Below are positions 1-9,071 of a stretch of DNA of 64,000 nt, piece after piece. Position 1 is the first letter of the stretch; the number at the start of each line of letters is the position of its first letter. Both the position numbers and the translations under genes were made by a program. Below the pieces are notes generated by a model. The model ran no database searches, was not told the DNA's origin, and was given only the letters and a program-made list of their open reading frames with translations. Source of the DNA: Sedimentisphaera sp050251615 (lineage in GTDB: Bacteria > Planctomycetota > Phycisphaerae > Sedimentisphaerales > Sedimentisphaeraceae); contig JBFWMM010000006.1 in assembly GCA_050251615.1 (NCBI GenBank), forward strand, positions 17,677-81,676. The letters run 5' to 3'.

Positions 1-294
1 CCCGCAAATCTTTTCCAGCTGATAGTAAAGAGTGATTCTGGCGCGTGTCGCGATGGGCGCGCAGAGCACCATCCAGCTCAGAACAGCAAGCAGATTACCC
101 AAAATCAGACCCCATATAAGATCAAACGCGCTGACGCCCGCCGCCACAAACAGCGGCCCGATCATCAGCTCCGTTCCGGCGCAATGCTCGCCGGCGTACA
201 TCCCGATAAAGTCTTTGAATGGAAGCAGTGCGCTCTGCGGTACAGGCTCGCGCTCGTACTCATTTATCGCGGCTTTTTTTTGTTCTTCCGACAT
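1..294 (-). CDS. Purine/cytosine-permease-like membrane protein (partial)
   Basis: The first 98 codons of a minus-strand gene whose remainder lies left of the window. An AAGAGG ribosome binding site sits 7 bases before the ATG. After a charged cytoplasmic start (MSEEQKKAAINEYERE), the chain has GMYAGEHCAGTELMIGPLFV and two hydrophobic stretches near residues 48-65 and 66-85, then a basic loop with TRARITLYYQLEKICG. This pattern resembles the first helices of NCS1/purine-cytosine permease-like transporters found in several anaerobes. The family is recalled from the pattern, not searched, so substrate is unknown. Confidence 0.6.
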   Translation of the reverse strand, partial: MSEEQKKAAINEYEREPVPQSALLPFKDFIGMYAGEHCAGTELMIGPLFVAAGVSAFDLIWGLILGNLLAVLSWMVLCAPIATRARITLYYQLEKICG

Positions 295-363
295 TTTTTT
301 CCTCTTGTAAAAACTCAAATACAACCAATTATTCTAAGTATGATAAAATGTGCTTCGATTAAA

Positions 364-1467
364 TCAAGTCATGCGGCAGAATTCGCGGAGGATTTTTTTA
401 TAAATTTCCTTCGCCTCCACAAGACTGTGTAGCTCTATATGTTCGTTCGGCCGGTGGCACATCTCGGGGCTGCCGGGACCTAAAATCGCTATCGAGCCTG
501 TCAGCGGCTTCAGATAGGGCGCGTCCGTTGTGAAGAATACGGCCTCAGGCGCTTTGCCGGTGATGGCGGAGAGCTTTGTGATAAAGTTGTCCGCTGCGGG
601 CGTTTCAAACGCCTCTACATACCTGAGCCGCTCGGTTTTGTACTCTGCGCCGTCGAGGATGAGAGATAAAATGTCCTCAATCTGTTCCGCTGTCTGTCCG
701 GGCAGAAGCCTGATATCAGCCACCGCACTGCAAAAATCCGGTACGACATTCGGCGCAAGCCCACCTTGTATGCTGTTGAGACTGATCGTGGAGCGGCCGA
801 GGGTGGGGTGTTCGGCTGCGGGGCCGAAGATCTCCGGCGTGAGTTTTTTTGCAATCTCCATCATTTTGAGTATCGCGTTTTCGCCGAGCTCGGGCATTGA
901 GCCGTGTGCGGTCTTGCCGCGCGTGATAAATTCGAGCCACAGCAAGCCTTTGTGTGCGTTGACAAGGTGCATATCCGTAGGCTCGGGCACGATTATCCCC
1001 GCCACGGGGCAATCACCTTTCTCAAAACGCTCAACAAGCTTGCGTGCGCCGCAGCTGTCGGTCTCTTCACCGGCGGTCGCCGCGAAAACGATTTCTCCTC
1101 TGAAATCTCCCTCCTGCTGAAACTCGGCTATCGCCAGCGCTACCGCAGCGAGCGGGCCGAGCATATCGGTTGTGCCGCGGCCGTAGAGCAGGTCTCCTTC
1201 TTCGGTAAGCCTGAACGGCTCTTTTGCCCAGCTCTCCGCCTTAGCCGGAACGACATCAAGATGCCCGATAAACACGAGCTTGTTGCCGTGCGTTCTGCCG
1301 GGGAGAGTAGTGGTGAAATTTGCGCGGTTGCCATTCCAGATGTCCATGTCTATTGCGGCACGGGGGCATTTTGCGTAGAAGAAGTCAGAAAGGGCTTGCG
1401 CAACACCGGCCTCGCCGACATCTTCTGTCGGACGGGATTCGACCAGTTTTGCGAGCAGTTGTTTCAT
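364..1467 (-). CDS. M20 family metallopeptidase (ArgE/DapE/ACY1 type)
   Basis: A 367-residue zinc-dependent amidohydrolase, likely a deacylase or desuccinylase acting on an N-acyl amino acid in the cytoplasm. Metal-ligand motifs are in family order: GHLDVVP near residue 68, GRGTTDMLGP near 96, GEETDS near 133 (catalytic and metal Glu), PEPTDM near 161 and CHRPNEH near 342. The middle part (about 170-290) is the dimerisation lid, with the usual GxTAHGS-type His in GKTAHGSMPE. Length fits the family. The exact substrate (succinyl-diaminopimelate, acetylornithine or a dipeptide) cannot be told from sequence. It is transcribed away from the GH127 gene. The ATG at 1467 has no strong ribosome binding site. 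Confidence 0.85.
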   Translation of the reverse strand: MKQLLAKLVESRPTEDVGEAGVAQALSDFFYAKCPRAAIDMDIWNGNRANFTTTLPGRTHGNKLVFIGHLDVVPAKAESWAKEPFRLTEEGDLLYGRGTTDMLGPLAAVALAIAEFQQEGDFRGEIVFAATAGEETDSCGARKLVERFEKGDCPVAGIIVPEPTDMHLVNAHKGLLWLEFITRGKTAHGSMPELGENAILKMMEIAKKLTPEIFGPAAEHPTLGRSTISLNSIQGGLAPNVVPDFCSAVADIRLLPGQTAEQIEDILSLILDGAEYKTERLRYVEAFETPAADNFITKLSAITGKAPEAVFFTTDAPYLKPLTGSIAILGPGSPEMCHRPNEHIELHSLVEAKEIYKKILREFCRMT

Positions 1468-1699
1468 ATGGCTGATTATTGTCTGCGCAGAAGATTTGTC
1501 AATACGGTTGTGGCACGCATGCCTTTTTAATGGTATTGATATTTGCCTACCGGCAAAAGAACAATTGCCAATTCCTTTTCCGCAAATGAAATAAGCCCTT
1601 TATTTTTGAAAATGATTTCATATAATCAGTTTTGACACGTATCAACAGTGGCGATGAATGTATAATTAAGTAAATTAAATTATGACAGAAGAAAGTACC

Positions 1700-4198
1700 A
1701 TGATAACAAAAACATCACTTTTAATCGCGGTCGTCTCGGCATACTGTGGATTTGCCGCTACCGAGCCGCACGCGCTGAAGAGCGTTCCGGCACAGGCGGT
1801 AACAATCGAAGATTCATTCTGGAGCCCCAAGCTTGAAGTCTGGCGCAGTACCACCCTGACTGACGTTCTGGATAAGTTTGAGGAGTCCGGCGCGTTTCGT
1901 AATTTTGATAGAGTCGCCGCCGGCGAGAAGGGCGGCCATGAGGGCCCGCCGTGGTTTGACGGCCTCATCTATGAGACAATCCGCGGGGCGAGCGATTTTC
2001 TGCTCGTAGAAAAAGACTCTCAGCTCGAAGCCCGCCTTGACGCCTGCATAGCGCGCATTGCCGTAGCTCAAGCCGCCGCAGGTGAGGACGGCTACATTCT
2101 AACATATACCTTGCTTGAAGAGCCGCAACATCGTTGGGGAGAGAACGGCGGCATGCTGCGTTTTCAGCATGATGTGTATAATGCGGGCGCGCTTGTTGAG
2201 GCGGCAGTGCATCATTACCGCGCCACAGGCAAACGCAATCTGCTTAATATCGCGCTGCGTTTTACGAATCATATGTGCGATGTAATGGGGCCTGCGCCGA
2301 AGAAGAATGTTGTGCCGGCGCATTCATTGCCAGAGGAGGCGCTTGTGGAGCTGTACGAGCTTTGCAGGGATTGCCCCGAACTGAAGGGGAATAGCGAAGT
2401 GAGCGTGCGCACCGACGACTACCTCGCTCTGGCGCAGTTCTGGATTGAAACACGCGGCGTCAACTGCGGCCGCCCGACGAGCGATGACTGGGACAACCAC
2501 GGCGCCGAGGCGGAGAAATTCGTGCGCGAGCATGGCTACGACGAGAGCCGGCCCTGCTGGGGCGAATACGCTCAGGATGAGCAGGTGTTTACGGAGCAGG
2601 ACACCCTCGAAGGGCACGCCGTCCGTGCGACGCTCTTTTGCGCGGGGATAAGCGCCGCTGCGAGAGTAAACGGTGATAAGAGGTATTACGAATCTGCTCT
2701 GCGCCTCTGGGAGAATATGGTCGGGCGAAGAATGCACATCACCGGCGGCGTTGGCGCGTTTGCGCATGAGGAGAAATTCGGCCCCGATTATGTCCTGCCG
2801 CTCGATGCGTATCTGGAAACCTGTGCGGCGGTCGGCGCGGGCTTCTTTCACCGCAACATGAACCTGCTCTACGGCGATGCAAGATACATTGATGAGCTTG
2901 AGCGCACGCTATACAACAACGTTATAAACGGCGTATCACTCTCCGGCACACATTACTACTACCGCAACCCGCTCAGCGCCGTGAACCACCACCGCTGGGA
3001 CTGGCACGGTTGCCCGTGCTGCCCGCCTATGTTCCTGAAGATCGTCTCTGCGCTGCCGGGCTATATCTATGCCGCCGATTCGGACGGGTTGTATGTAAAT
3101 CTGTTCATAGGCTCGGAAGCGGATGTTGAACTTGCCTCGGGCAAGGTGCATATCTCGCAGAAGACGCAGTACCCCTGGAAAGGAAACATCACAATCGAGC
3201 TTTCGCCGGAGAAGACGGGAACGTTTGCGGTGAATGTGAGAGTGCCGGGTTGGGCGCTTGGTGCGGAAAGTCCGTTCGGGCTGTATGAAACGGATAAGCT
3301 TCCAGCGCCTGTTATAATGGTCAACGGCAGGAAAATCGCCGCGCCACGCATTGTGCGCGGGTATGCCGTTATTGAAAGGCAGTGGAAGAAAGGCGATAAG
3401 GTGAGCTTGGAGCTGCCGATGCGCCCGAGACGGGTTTATGCAAATGACAAGGTCGAAGCGGATCGCGGGAGAGTGTCGTTTGCGGCGGGCCCGATAGTTT
3501 ACTGCGCTGAGCAGATGGACAACGAAAACCTCGGCGCGCTGATTATGGACAAGGAAGCCCCGCTCAAGGCACATTTCGAGCCCCAGCTTCTTGGCGGCGT
3601 GCGCGTGATTACGGCAAAGGCGGCGTGCGTCTATAAGGACGGCACAATCTCGCTGCAGCAGCTACGCGCCATTCCGTTTTATGCGCAGGATAACCGCGGC
3701 GGAGAGGGCGCAATGGATGTATGGCTGGCAGAAGATAAGGCGCTTGTTTCGCCGCAATCAGAGCCGACAATCGCAAATCAGGCGCAGGCACAGGCCTCGC
3801 ACTGCTACCGCGAAGACACAATCTCCGCGCTGAACGACGATATAGAGCCGGCCGATTCAAATGACCACTCAATCCCGCGCCATACCTTCTGGGATCACCG
3901 CGGTACGACAGAGTGGGTTGAGTACGTTTTTACAGAGCCTCGCGAGGTCAGCAACGTGAGTCTGTATTTCTGGGACGATCGCCCCGCGGGAGGTGAGTGT
4001 GCTGTACCGCAGAGCTGGAGAGTGCTCTACAATGCAGACGGGCAGTGGAAAGAAGTGCAGGGGAATTTGGAGTACAAAACAGAGAAAGACAAATACAACC
4101 GCGCGAGATTTGAGCCGGTAAAGACGAACGCGCTGCGGATCGAAGTGAAATCACAGGATGGTTTCAGTAGCGGCATACTTGAATGGAAGGTTGAGTAA
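1700..4198 (+). CDS. Secreted GH127 beta-L-arabinofuranosidase-like glycoside hydrolase
   Basis: An 832-residue secreted enzyme of the GH127 (former DUF1680) family, expected to release terminal beta-L-arabinofuranose from plant or algal glycans. An ATG six codons downstream of an earlier one (1682) is chosen because it gives a signal peptide (MITKTSLLIAVVSAYCGFAA) and follows a GAAGAAAG stretch. The (alpha/alpha)6 catalytic region has HITGGVGAFAHEE with LDAYLETCAAVG (zinc/catalytic Glu and Cys) and the WHGCPCCPPMF cysteine motif near residue 438, which in characterised members carries the nucleophilic Cys and zinc ligands. The last ~130 residues (HTFWDHRGTTEWVEYVF onward) look like an F5/8-type carbohydrate-binding beta sandwich. 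It stands alone between oppositely oriented genes. Confidence 0.88.
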   Translation: MITKTSLLIAVVSAYCGFAATEPHALKSVPAQAVTIEDSFWSPKLEVWRSTTLTDVLDKFEESGAFRNFDRVAAGEKGGHEGPPWFDGLIYETIRGASDFLLVEKDSQLEARLDACIARIAVAQAAAGEDGYILTYTLLEEPQHRWGENGGMLRFQHDVYNAGALVEAAVHHYRATGKRNLLNIALRFTNHMCDVMGPAPKKNVVPAHSLPEEALVELYELCRDCPELKGNSEVSVRTDDYLALAQFWIETRGVNCGRPTSDDWDNHGAEAEKFVREHGYDESRPCWGEYAQDEQVFTEQDTLEGHAVRATLFCAGISAAARVNGDKRYYESALRLWENMVGRRMHITGGVGAFAHEEKFGPDYVLPLDAYLETCAAVGAGFFHRNMNLLYGDARYIDELERTLYNNVINGVSLSGTHYYYRNPLSAVNHHRWDWHGCPCCPPMFLKIVSALPGYIYAADSDGLYVNLFIGSEADVELASGKVHISQKTQYPWKGNITIELSPEKTGTFAVNVRVPGWALGAESPFGLYETDKLPAPVIMVNGRKIAAPRIVRGYAVIERQWKKGDKVSLELPMRPRRVYANDKVEADRGRVSFAAGPIVYCAEQMDNENLGALIMDKEAPLKAHFEPQLLGGVRVITAKAACVYKDGTISLQQLRAIPFYAQDNRGGEGAMDVWLAEDKALVSPQSEPTIANQAQAQASHCYREDTISALNDDIEPADSNDHSIPRHTFWDHRGTTEWVEYVFTEPREVSNVSLYFWDDRPAGGECAVPQSWRVLYNADGQWKEVQGNLEYKTEKDKYNRARFEPVKTNALRIEVKSQDGFSSGILEWKVE

Positions 4199-4320
4199 GC
4201 GGTAAAGCAGGTAGCCGGCGGCCCTTTCATCCCTCCTCGCCGCATTGAGCCAGCAGGGAAGAGCATGTTTCAGGGTTGGCTTACGCCGCGAGGCTGTTGT
4301 GAAGACGAAATGCGCCTATT

Positions 4321-5058
4321 TTATGCTTTACTATGCCGTTTGATCAGTTCGGGAAGCTCTTTCAGCTCCGTTATGGATTGCGCATAGGGGTGCGCGGGCT
4401 TGCCGTCGTTAGTGTATGCCTGTTTGAGAACAGGCAGCATACCGCAGGATATTGAACCTGCCACATCCGTCTCAAATCTATCCCCCACAAATACCGTTTC
4501 GTCCGGCCCCACGCCAATTTCAGCAGCGGCATGCTCGAAGATACGCTTGTCGGGCTTGCGGAATTTATGATTGCAGGAGTACACGCGAACCGGGAAATAA
4601 TCCAGCAAGCCGAGTTTTTCGAGGTGATGGTCGAGTGCTTCTGCGCCGGCGAAAGTGTTGGAGACGATCCCGAGCTTGAGTCCCATTTCGTGCAGTTTGT
4701 TGAATGTGTCTATGATCCCCTCTTCCACCTCGCCGAGGTCCATTAACGGCCTGTACCAGAGCCGTAGCAGCTCAAGCCACTGCTTTTCTGTCAGGCTGTG
4801 GCCGTATTTGCGGCCAATTGAGCGGATAACATTCATCGCATCGAAGTCAATGCCGGTTATATCCGACCATATCAACATCAGCTTCATGGTTATCATAACC
4901 CGCAATGTGTACCATCTCATTGACGGCAACTTTTGCCCGAGCGAGGCCAGATAGCGGTAGCTGTCTTCGCAGGCCTCTTTCGCGAGCTTGCGCTGGCTGA
5001 ATGGCCCGAAATTGACGATAGTATCGCCGAAATCAAATAATACTGCTTTATATTTCAC
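4321..5058 (-). CDS. HAD-superfamily hydrolase
   Basis: A 245-residue cytoplasmic HAD phosphohydrolase. Motif I is FDFGDTIVNFG near the N terminus, where the usual second Asp of DxDxT is Gly, a variant seen in some HAD-IA members. Motif II is GIVSNTFAG, motif III the Lys in FRKPDKRIF, and motif IV VFVGDRFETDVAGS. The helical cap lies between motif I and II (about residues 20-115). The substrate is unknown. The loss of the second Asp (general acid/base) could change chemistry from hydrolysis to phosphoryl transfer or leave a weak enzyme. A good minus-strand promoter (TTGAAC, 16 bases, TATAAT) lies just upstream. Confidence 0.85.
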   Translation of the reverse strand: MKYKAVLFDFGDTIVNFGPFSQRKLAKEACEDSYRYLASLGQKLPSMRWYTLRVMITMKLMLIWSDITGIDFDAMNVIRSIGRKYGHSLTEKQWLELLRLWYRPLMDLGEVEEGIIDTFNKLHEMGLKLGIVSNTFAGAEALDHHLEKLGLLDYFPVRVYSCNHKFRKPDKRIFEHAAAEIGVGPDETVFVGDRFETDVAGSISCGMLPVLKQAYTNDGKPAHPYAQSITELKELPELIKRHSKA

Positions 5059-5106
5059 TTGTTATATTTTCTTCCTTTGGCCGCATGGTTTATGCTTGAT
5101 ACTACA

Positions 5107-5134
5107 ATTATAGCGGAATTGCAGCTTTGTTCAA
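5107..5134 (-). promoter_or_regulatory. Sigma-70-type promoter of the HAD hydrolase gene
   Basis: On the minus strand TTGAAC (5134-5129) is followed after 16 bases by TATAAT (5112-5107). Transcription would start near 5100, about 40 bases before the ATG at 5058. It lies in the short gap after the recG stop, so the HAD gene can be expressed independently of recG. Confidence 0.55.
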
Positions 5135-5145
5135 CGATTCTGATT

Positions 5146-7218
5146 TTATGCGATGTCGGTGAGGCCGAGCTTATCGCCGAACTTGCTGATAATCGCTCTG
5201 CGAAGCGCTACATTCTTCGGGGCGCCGAGATACGGGTCGTGCGTAATCAACTCAATGGCATCGCGGCGCGCCATACTGAGCAAATCGAAATCCTCGATGA
5301 TGTTGGCGAGCTTGAGATCGGGCAGACCGTGCTGGCGCGTGCTGAAAAGCTCGCCGGGGCCTCTGATTTCAAGGTCTTTCTCCGCTATCACAAATCCGTC
5401 GTTGCTCTTCTCCATCACCTCAAGGCGCCTCAGTGCGTCTTCCGTGCCGCTTTCGCTGAACAGCAGGCAGTACGAATCGCTTCTGCCACGCCCGATACGC
5501 CCGCGCAACTGATGCAGCTGGGCAAGCCCGAAATTGTTGGCGTTTTCGATTACCATAACCGTCGCGTTGGGTACATCCACCCCCACCTCAATCACGACCG
5601 TCGATACGAGTATGTTCACTTCGCCCGAGCGGAACGCCGCCATAACGGCTTGCTTCTCCGCCTGCTTCATCTGCCCATGCAGCAGGGCCACGTTGAATTC
5701 CGCGAACACATATTTCTTCAGCAGCTCATACTCCTCCACCGCGCTCTTCATATCGCTTTCGCCGTCTGAATCAATTCTCGGATAGACGAAGTACGCCTGC
5801 CTGCCCGCGCGAACGAGGGAGCGGATGAATTCCATGGCCTTGCCCCTGTTCTCAGGGGAAACGTTTCTCGTGGTTACCTTGCCTCGGCCGGGCGGGGCGC
5901 CTTTTATCGTGGAGACGTCAAGGTCGCCGAAGACGGTCATCGTCATAGTGCGCGGGATGGGAGTGGCCGTCATAACGAGGCAATGCGGCGCAGAATCCTT
6001 GCGCAAAACTCCCCTCTGCTCCACGCCGAACTTATGCTGCTCGTCTATTATCGCAAGGCCCAGATTCTTAAACTGTACATCGCTTTGAATCAGGGCGACT
6101 GTACCTACGAGAAAATCGACCTCTCCGGCCTCTGTGGCCTCTATAATCCGCTTTCTCTCCGTTGCGTTCATCTTGCCTGTGAGCAGTTCCACGCGCACGC
6201 GGCTTCCCTCAAGGAAGCGGTTGACGCTTGCGCTGTGTTGGCGGGCGAGTATTTCCGTGGGCGCCATCATTGCAACCTGCGTCTTGTTGGCTATCGCCAG
6301 AAGCGCTGCATAAACGGCCACGGCCGTTTTCCCCGAGCCTACATCCCCTTGCAGGAGTCTGTTCATCGGCTTCGGCTGTATCATATCCATCACAATATCA
6401 TGCACGGCGCCATCCTGCTCGGGAGTGAGCAGGAACGGGAAACGCCGTCTTATGCGTTCATCGAGCGCCCGCGAAAACCTCATCGCAATCGACGGGGCGA
6501 AGTTCCGCATACGGTAGCGCCTGATGGCCAGCCCGAGCTGCATAAGGAACAGCTCCTCATACTTGATCGTGCGGCGTGCGGCGGAAAGAGATTGCTCATC
6601 GGAAGGCCTGTGAATCTGCCGATACGCTACGCTACGCGCCATAAGCTGCTTTTGAGCGCGAAACTCCTCACCGAAATACTCATCAAGCAGTGGCACGAGC
6701 GAGTCTATATTGCGGCGGAATATGTATTTGAGCATGGGGCTTGAAATTGATGCGCTGGCCGGATACACCGCGCCGCCGAGCTCGCGGATGTTTTCCATCT
6801 CCTGCGAGGTGATGACACGAAATTTCGGGTTTGTAAACTGGAGCTGGTTCTTGTATTTGGATACTTTTCCCACAACGGCAATCTGCATCCCGAGCTGAAT
6901 CTGATTGCGGAGGTATCCACCGTTAAACCAAATCACGCGGCACCTTGCGCGGCTGGCATCAGTTAGGTAAATCTCATAAACGGGTTTGCGCCTGCGAACC
7001 TGGTAGTCTATGCTCTCGACGAATCCGGCAACAGTAACGTTGGCGCCTGCGCAAAGCTCATCAATCGGGCAAAGCTCAGGCAGAAATTCCCAGTCCCTCG
7101 GAAAATACTCCAGCAGGTCCGCGGCGGTATTTACGCCGAGCGCTTTAAGCGCCTGCGCCTTGTCCGGCCCCACACCCGCGAGCATACCAATGTCTGTTTT
7201 AAGCTTTACGTTCGTCAT
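5146..7218 (-). CDS. recG: ATP-dependent DNA helicase RecG
   Basis: A 690-residue RecG branch-migration helicase, which reverses stalled replication forks and processes Holliday junctions. The N-terminal wedge/OB domain (about 1-150) includes a helix-hairpin-helix-like GVGPDKAQALKALGV. Superfamily 2 motifs follow: LLQGDVGSGKTAVAVYAAL (Walker A), APTEILARQH (Ia), IIDEQHKFGVEQR (II, DEQH box), MTATPIPRTM (III), then VSTVVIEVGVDVPNA (V), QLRGRIGRG (VI) and the RecG tail with EKDLEIRGPGELF and TRQHGLP. Length is normal for the family. The gene is single and faces its neighbours' direction; nothing odd was seen. Confidence 0.97.
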   Translation of the reverse strand: MTNVKLKTDIGMLAGVGPDKAQALKALGVNTAADLLEYFPRDWEFLPELCPIDELCAGANVTVAGFVESIDYQVRRRKPVYEIYLTDASRARCRVIWFNGGYLRNQIQLGMQIAVVGKVSKYKNQLQFTNPKFRVITSQEMENIRELGGAVYPASASISSPMLKYIFRRNIDSLVPLLDEYFGEEFRAQKQLMARSVAYRQIHRPSDEQSLSAARRTIKYEELFLMQLGLAIRRYRMRNFAPSIAMRFSRALDERIRRRFPFLLTPEQDGAVHDIVMDMIQPKPMNRLLQGDVGSGKTAVAVYAALLAIANKTQVAMMAPTEILARQHSASVNRFLEGSRVRVELLTGKMNATERKRIIEATEAGEVDFLVGTVALIQSDVQFKNLGLAIIDEQHKFGVEQRGVLRKDSAPHCLVMTATPIPRTMTMTVFGDLDVSTIKGAPPGRGKVTTRNVSPENRGKAMEFIRSLVRAGRQAYFVYPRIDSDGESDMKSAVEEYELLKKYVFAEFNVALLHGQMKQAEKQAVMAAFRSGEVNILVSTVVIEVGVDVPNATVMVIENANNFGLAQLHQLRGRIGRGRSDSYCLLFSESGTEDALRRLEVMEKSNDGFVIAEKDLEIRGPGELFSTRQHGLPDLKLANIIEDFDLLSMARRDAIELITHDPYLGAPKNVALRRAIISKFGDKLGLTDIA

Positions 7219-7360
7219 AACTGTATGTTACATTTATAATTAACAGAAAGGAAAAAAGGGAGAAGAGGATTGTTTCAAGGAAAAGCTTCTCAATCCGTTT
7301 TTCAACAGCTCTTCCTATCTTCTTTCTGTACTCTCCCGAACTCCCTGTGGAGAAAAATTC

Positions 7361-7397
7361 AAAAGAAAAGGGCCATCCGCCAACGGCAGACGACCCT
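7361..7397 (-). terminator. Intrinsic terminator after the coiled-coil protein gene
   Basis: On the minus strand, AGGGTCGTCTGCC (7397-7385) pairs through a GTT loop with GGCGGATGGCCCT (7381-7369), a 13-pair stem with three G-U pairs, followed by TTTCTTTT (7368-7361). It lies about 27 bases past the stop of the gene ending at 7424. Confidence 0.8.
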
Positions 7398-7423
7398 GTT
7401 TATTACTGTTGTTTCAACGCCTG

Positions 7424-8839
7424 TCAGATCGTCTGGTCGTTGATGACTTCTTTGTTGTAGCCTATGAGACTTTTGAAGCGGTCGGTGTTGAATACCGGAA
7501 TAGAGAGGCTTGCCGCCTTCTTGAGGGCCTCATTATAGGTCGCAAACTTCGCTTTCGCTTCTTCAAGCTTTTCCTGTGCGAGGAAAGCGTCAGCATCATC
7601 GCCGCCGGTTTCGGCGTAGATCTCGGGCGGGTTGCCGCACACTACAAAATCAATGTTGATGTCGATTGAATCGGCCACAATTCCACCCCACTGTTTGATG
7701 AGGTGTTCAACCTTGTCCCTGCCGTACGGGTCTATCTTGCCGTCGTTGTCGAAGTCATAATCACCGCAGATGTAGAAGCGGTTGGGCTTGTCTTGATCCC
7801 AAATCAGGTTGACGATGATGTCTTCCGGCAGGACGGGGTTATCCGGGTCCTCAGAAACCACCCTTGCCACAGACACCTTCGAGCGTACATCAAACACCTT
7901 GATCTCGCCTTTGCCTTTGCCATCTTCGGGTGAGGGGTTGGCGCGGTCGTAAACGGCGAATGTGAGGCCGCGATAGACATGCGCTTCGCTACCGAGGTCG
8001 AGATATACAATCTTCTGCTGGGCGTTCACTGAAACGATGCGGCCGTCAGGCTTATATGCTGCGACTTCAATATCGGGGCGCGGCTTAATCTGTTCAAGTT
8101 GATTTTCAAGCTTGATGCGGTAGCTCTTTTCGTCAGAAAGGGCGTTCTGTGCCTCAGCGAGAAGTTGTCTTGCCTCTTCCAGAGCGGAGTTCTTTTCGGA
8201 GATCTGCTCTGAGAAGCGGTTGGTGGCATCGGCAACGTACTTGTCGGCCGAGGCCTTCATCTCATCGTAGCTGGCCTGTACGGCATCAGCCACTTTAATC
8301 AGCTTTGTCTTTTCGGCAATTAGAACGTCCTCAGCTACCTTGAATCCCTCAACGTCCCTTGCCCAATCTTCTTCCATCTGCCTTACCTTGTTCGTAAGGG
8401 TGTCGAGGGTTTTGTTTGTGCGGGTTGTCTCGGCGGCACTCTGCTGAGCGAAATCGAGAAGGGAGGCGCTCTGGGTGGTAACCATAGGATACTTGCTCTT
8501 CAGTGCGGCAATCGAAAGCTGTATCTCTTCCGTAGCGGCGGCTGTTGTCAGCTCGCCGAGCTCCTTGCCCATCACTGCCGAATAGAGGCTCGTAAACTGC
8601 TCCACAACCGTACCGAGATAGCTCGATGAGCCCTTCTCGCCTACGATAGCAGAGAAATTTCTGATCTCTTCATCGGTGGCTGCTGCTTGTCTGTTGCGAA
8701 GCGCATCAGCCGCGATCGACTTCTGCTCGTCCCATTTGACATAAAAAACAACTGCCGCAACGGTCGTCAGTAAAAAGAGAACTACAAAAGTAACAAGCGC
8801 GATTGTCGTCGCATTGCCCTGGCCCTGCTTAGCCGCCAT
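7424..8839 (-). CDS. Membrane-anchored coiled-coil protein of unknown function
   Basis: A 471-residue protein not recognised by function. A single N-terminal transmembrane helix (about residues 11-33, IALVTFVVLFLLTTVAAVVF) is followed by a long, charged, heptad-rich region (about 35-265) consistent with a coiled coil. A compact beta-rich part (about 270-390) contains GRIVSVNAQQKIVYLDLGS and VYRGLTFAVYD, resembling a small OB-like or barrel fold. The topology resembles a bitopic envelope protein. A strong ribosome binding site (AAGGAG), a clear promoter (8904-8932) and a terminator (7361-7397) show it is a single-gene transcription unit. Similar proteins are, from memory, common in Phycisphaerae. 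Confidence 0.75.
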   Translation of the reverse strand: MAAKQGQGNATTIALVTFVVLFLLTTVAAVVFYVKWDEQKSIAADALRNRQAAATDEEIRNFSAIVGEKGSSSYLGTVVEQFTSLYSAVMGKELGELTTAAATEEIQLSIAALKSKYPMVTTQSASLLDFAQQSAAETTRTNKTLDTLTNKVRQMEEDWARDVEGFKVAEDVLIAEKTKLIKVADAVQASYDEMKASADKYVADATNRFSEQISEKNSALEEARQLLAEAQNALSDEKSYRIKLENQLEQIKPRPDIEVAAYKPDGRIVSVNAQQKIVYLDLGSEAHVYRGLTFAVYDRANPSPEDGKGKGEIKVFDVRSKVSVARVVSEDPDNPVLPEDIIVNLIWDQDKPNRFYICGDYDFDNDGKIDPYGRDKVEHLIKQWGGIVADSIDINIDFVVCGNPPEIYAETGGDDADAFLAQEKLEEAKAKFATYNEALKKAASLSIPVFNTDRFKSLIGYNKEVINDQTI

Positions 8840-8903
8840 ACTTTTTCTCCTTGAAAATTTTTTTCAGAGGTAACAAAATCACCTTATACAAATACAGCCT
8901 TAG

Positions 8904-8932
8904 AGTATCCCGAAAAACAGGCTCCGCGTCAA
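8904..8932 (-). promoter_or_regulatory. Sigma-70-type promoter of the coiled-coil protein gene
   Basis: On the minus strand TTGACG (8932-8927), a 17-base spacer and GATACT (8909-8904). The predicted start leaves a leader of about 60 bases before the ATG at 8839, with an AAGGAG ribosome binding site at 8852-8847. Confidence 0.6.
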
Positions 8933-9071
8933 CAAAAAAACGTCATCAGAAAACATTTTGGACACTTTATAATGGCTCCGCCGCCTGTCAGCAGACTTAT
9001 TGGAGCCTGTTAAAGCAAAAGGCTCAAAGAGAGTTGCTCCATACGCTGTCTGCCTGTGTCGGCTGCACAAC

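Noticed and set aside
530..1530. Long plus-strand frames opposite the M20 peptidase gene
   Set aside because: They are antisense shadows of a gene with clear family motifs.
1632..1666. TTGACA and TATAAT upstream of the GH127 gene
   Set aside because: They are 23 bases apart, too far for one sigma-70 promoter; only the -10-like element could be used, so it was not listed.
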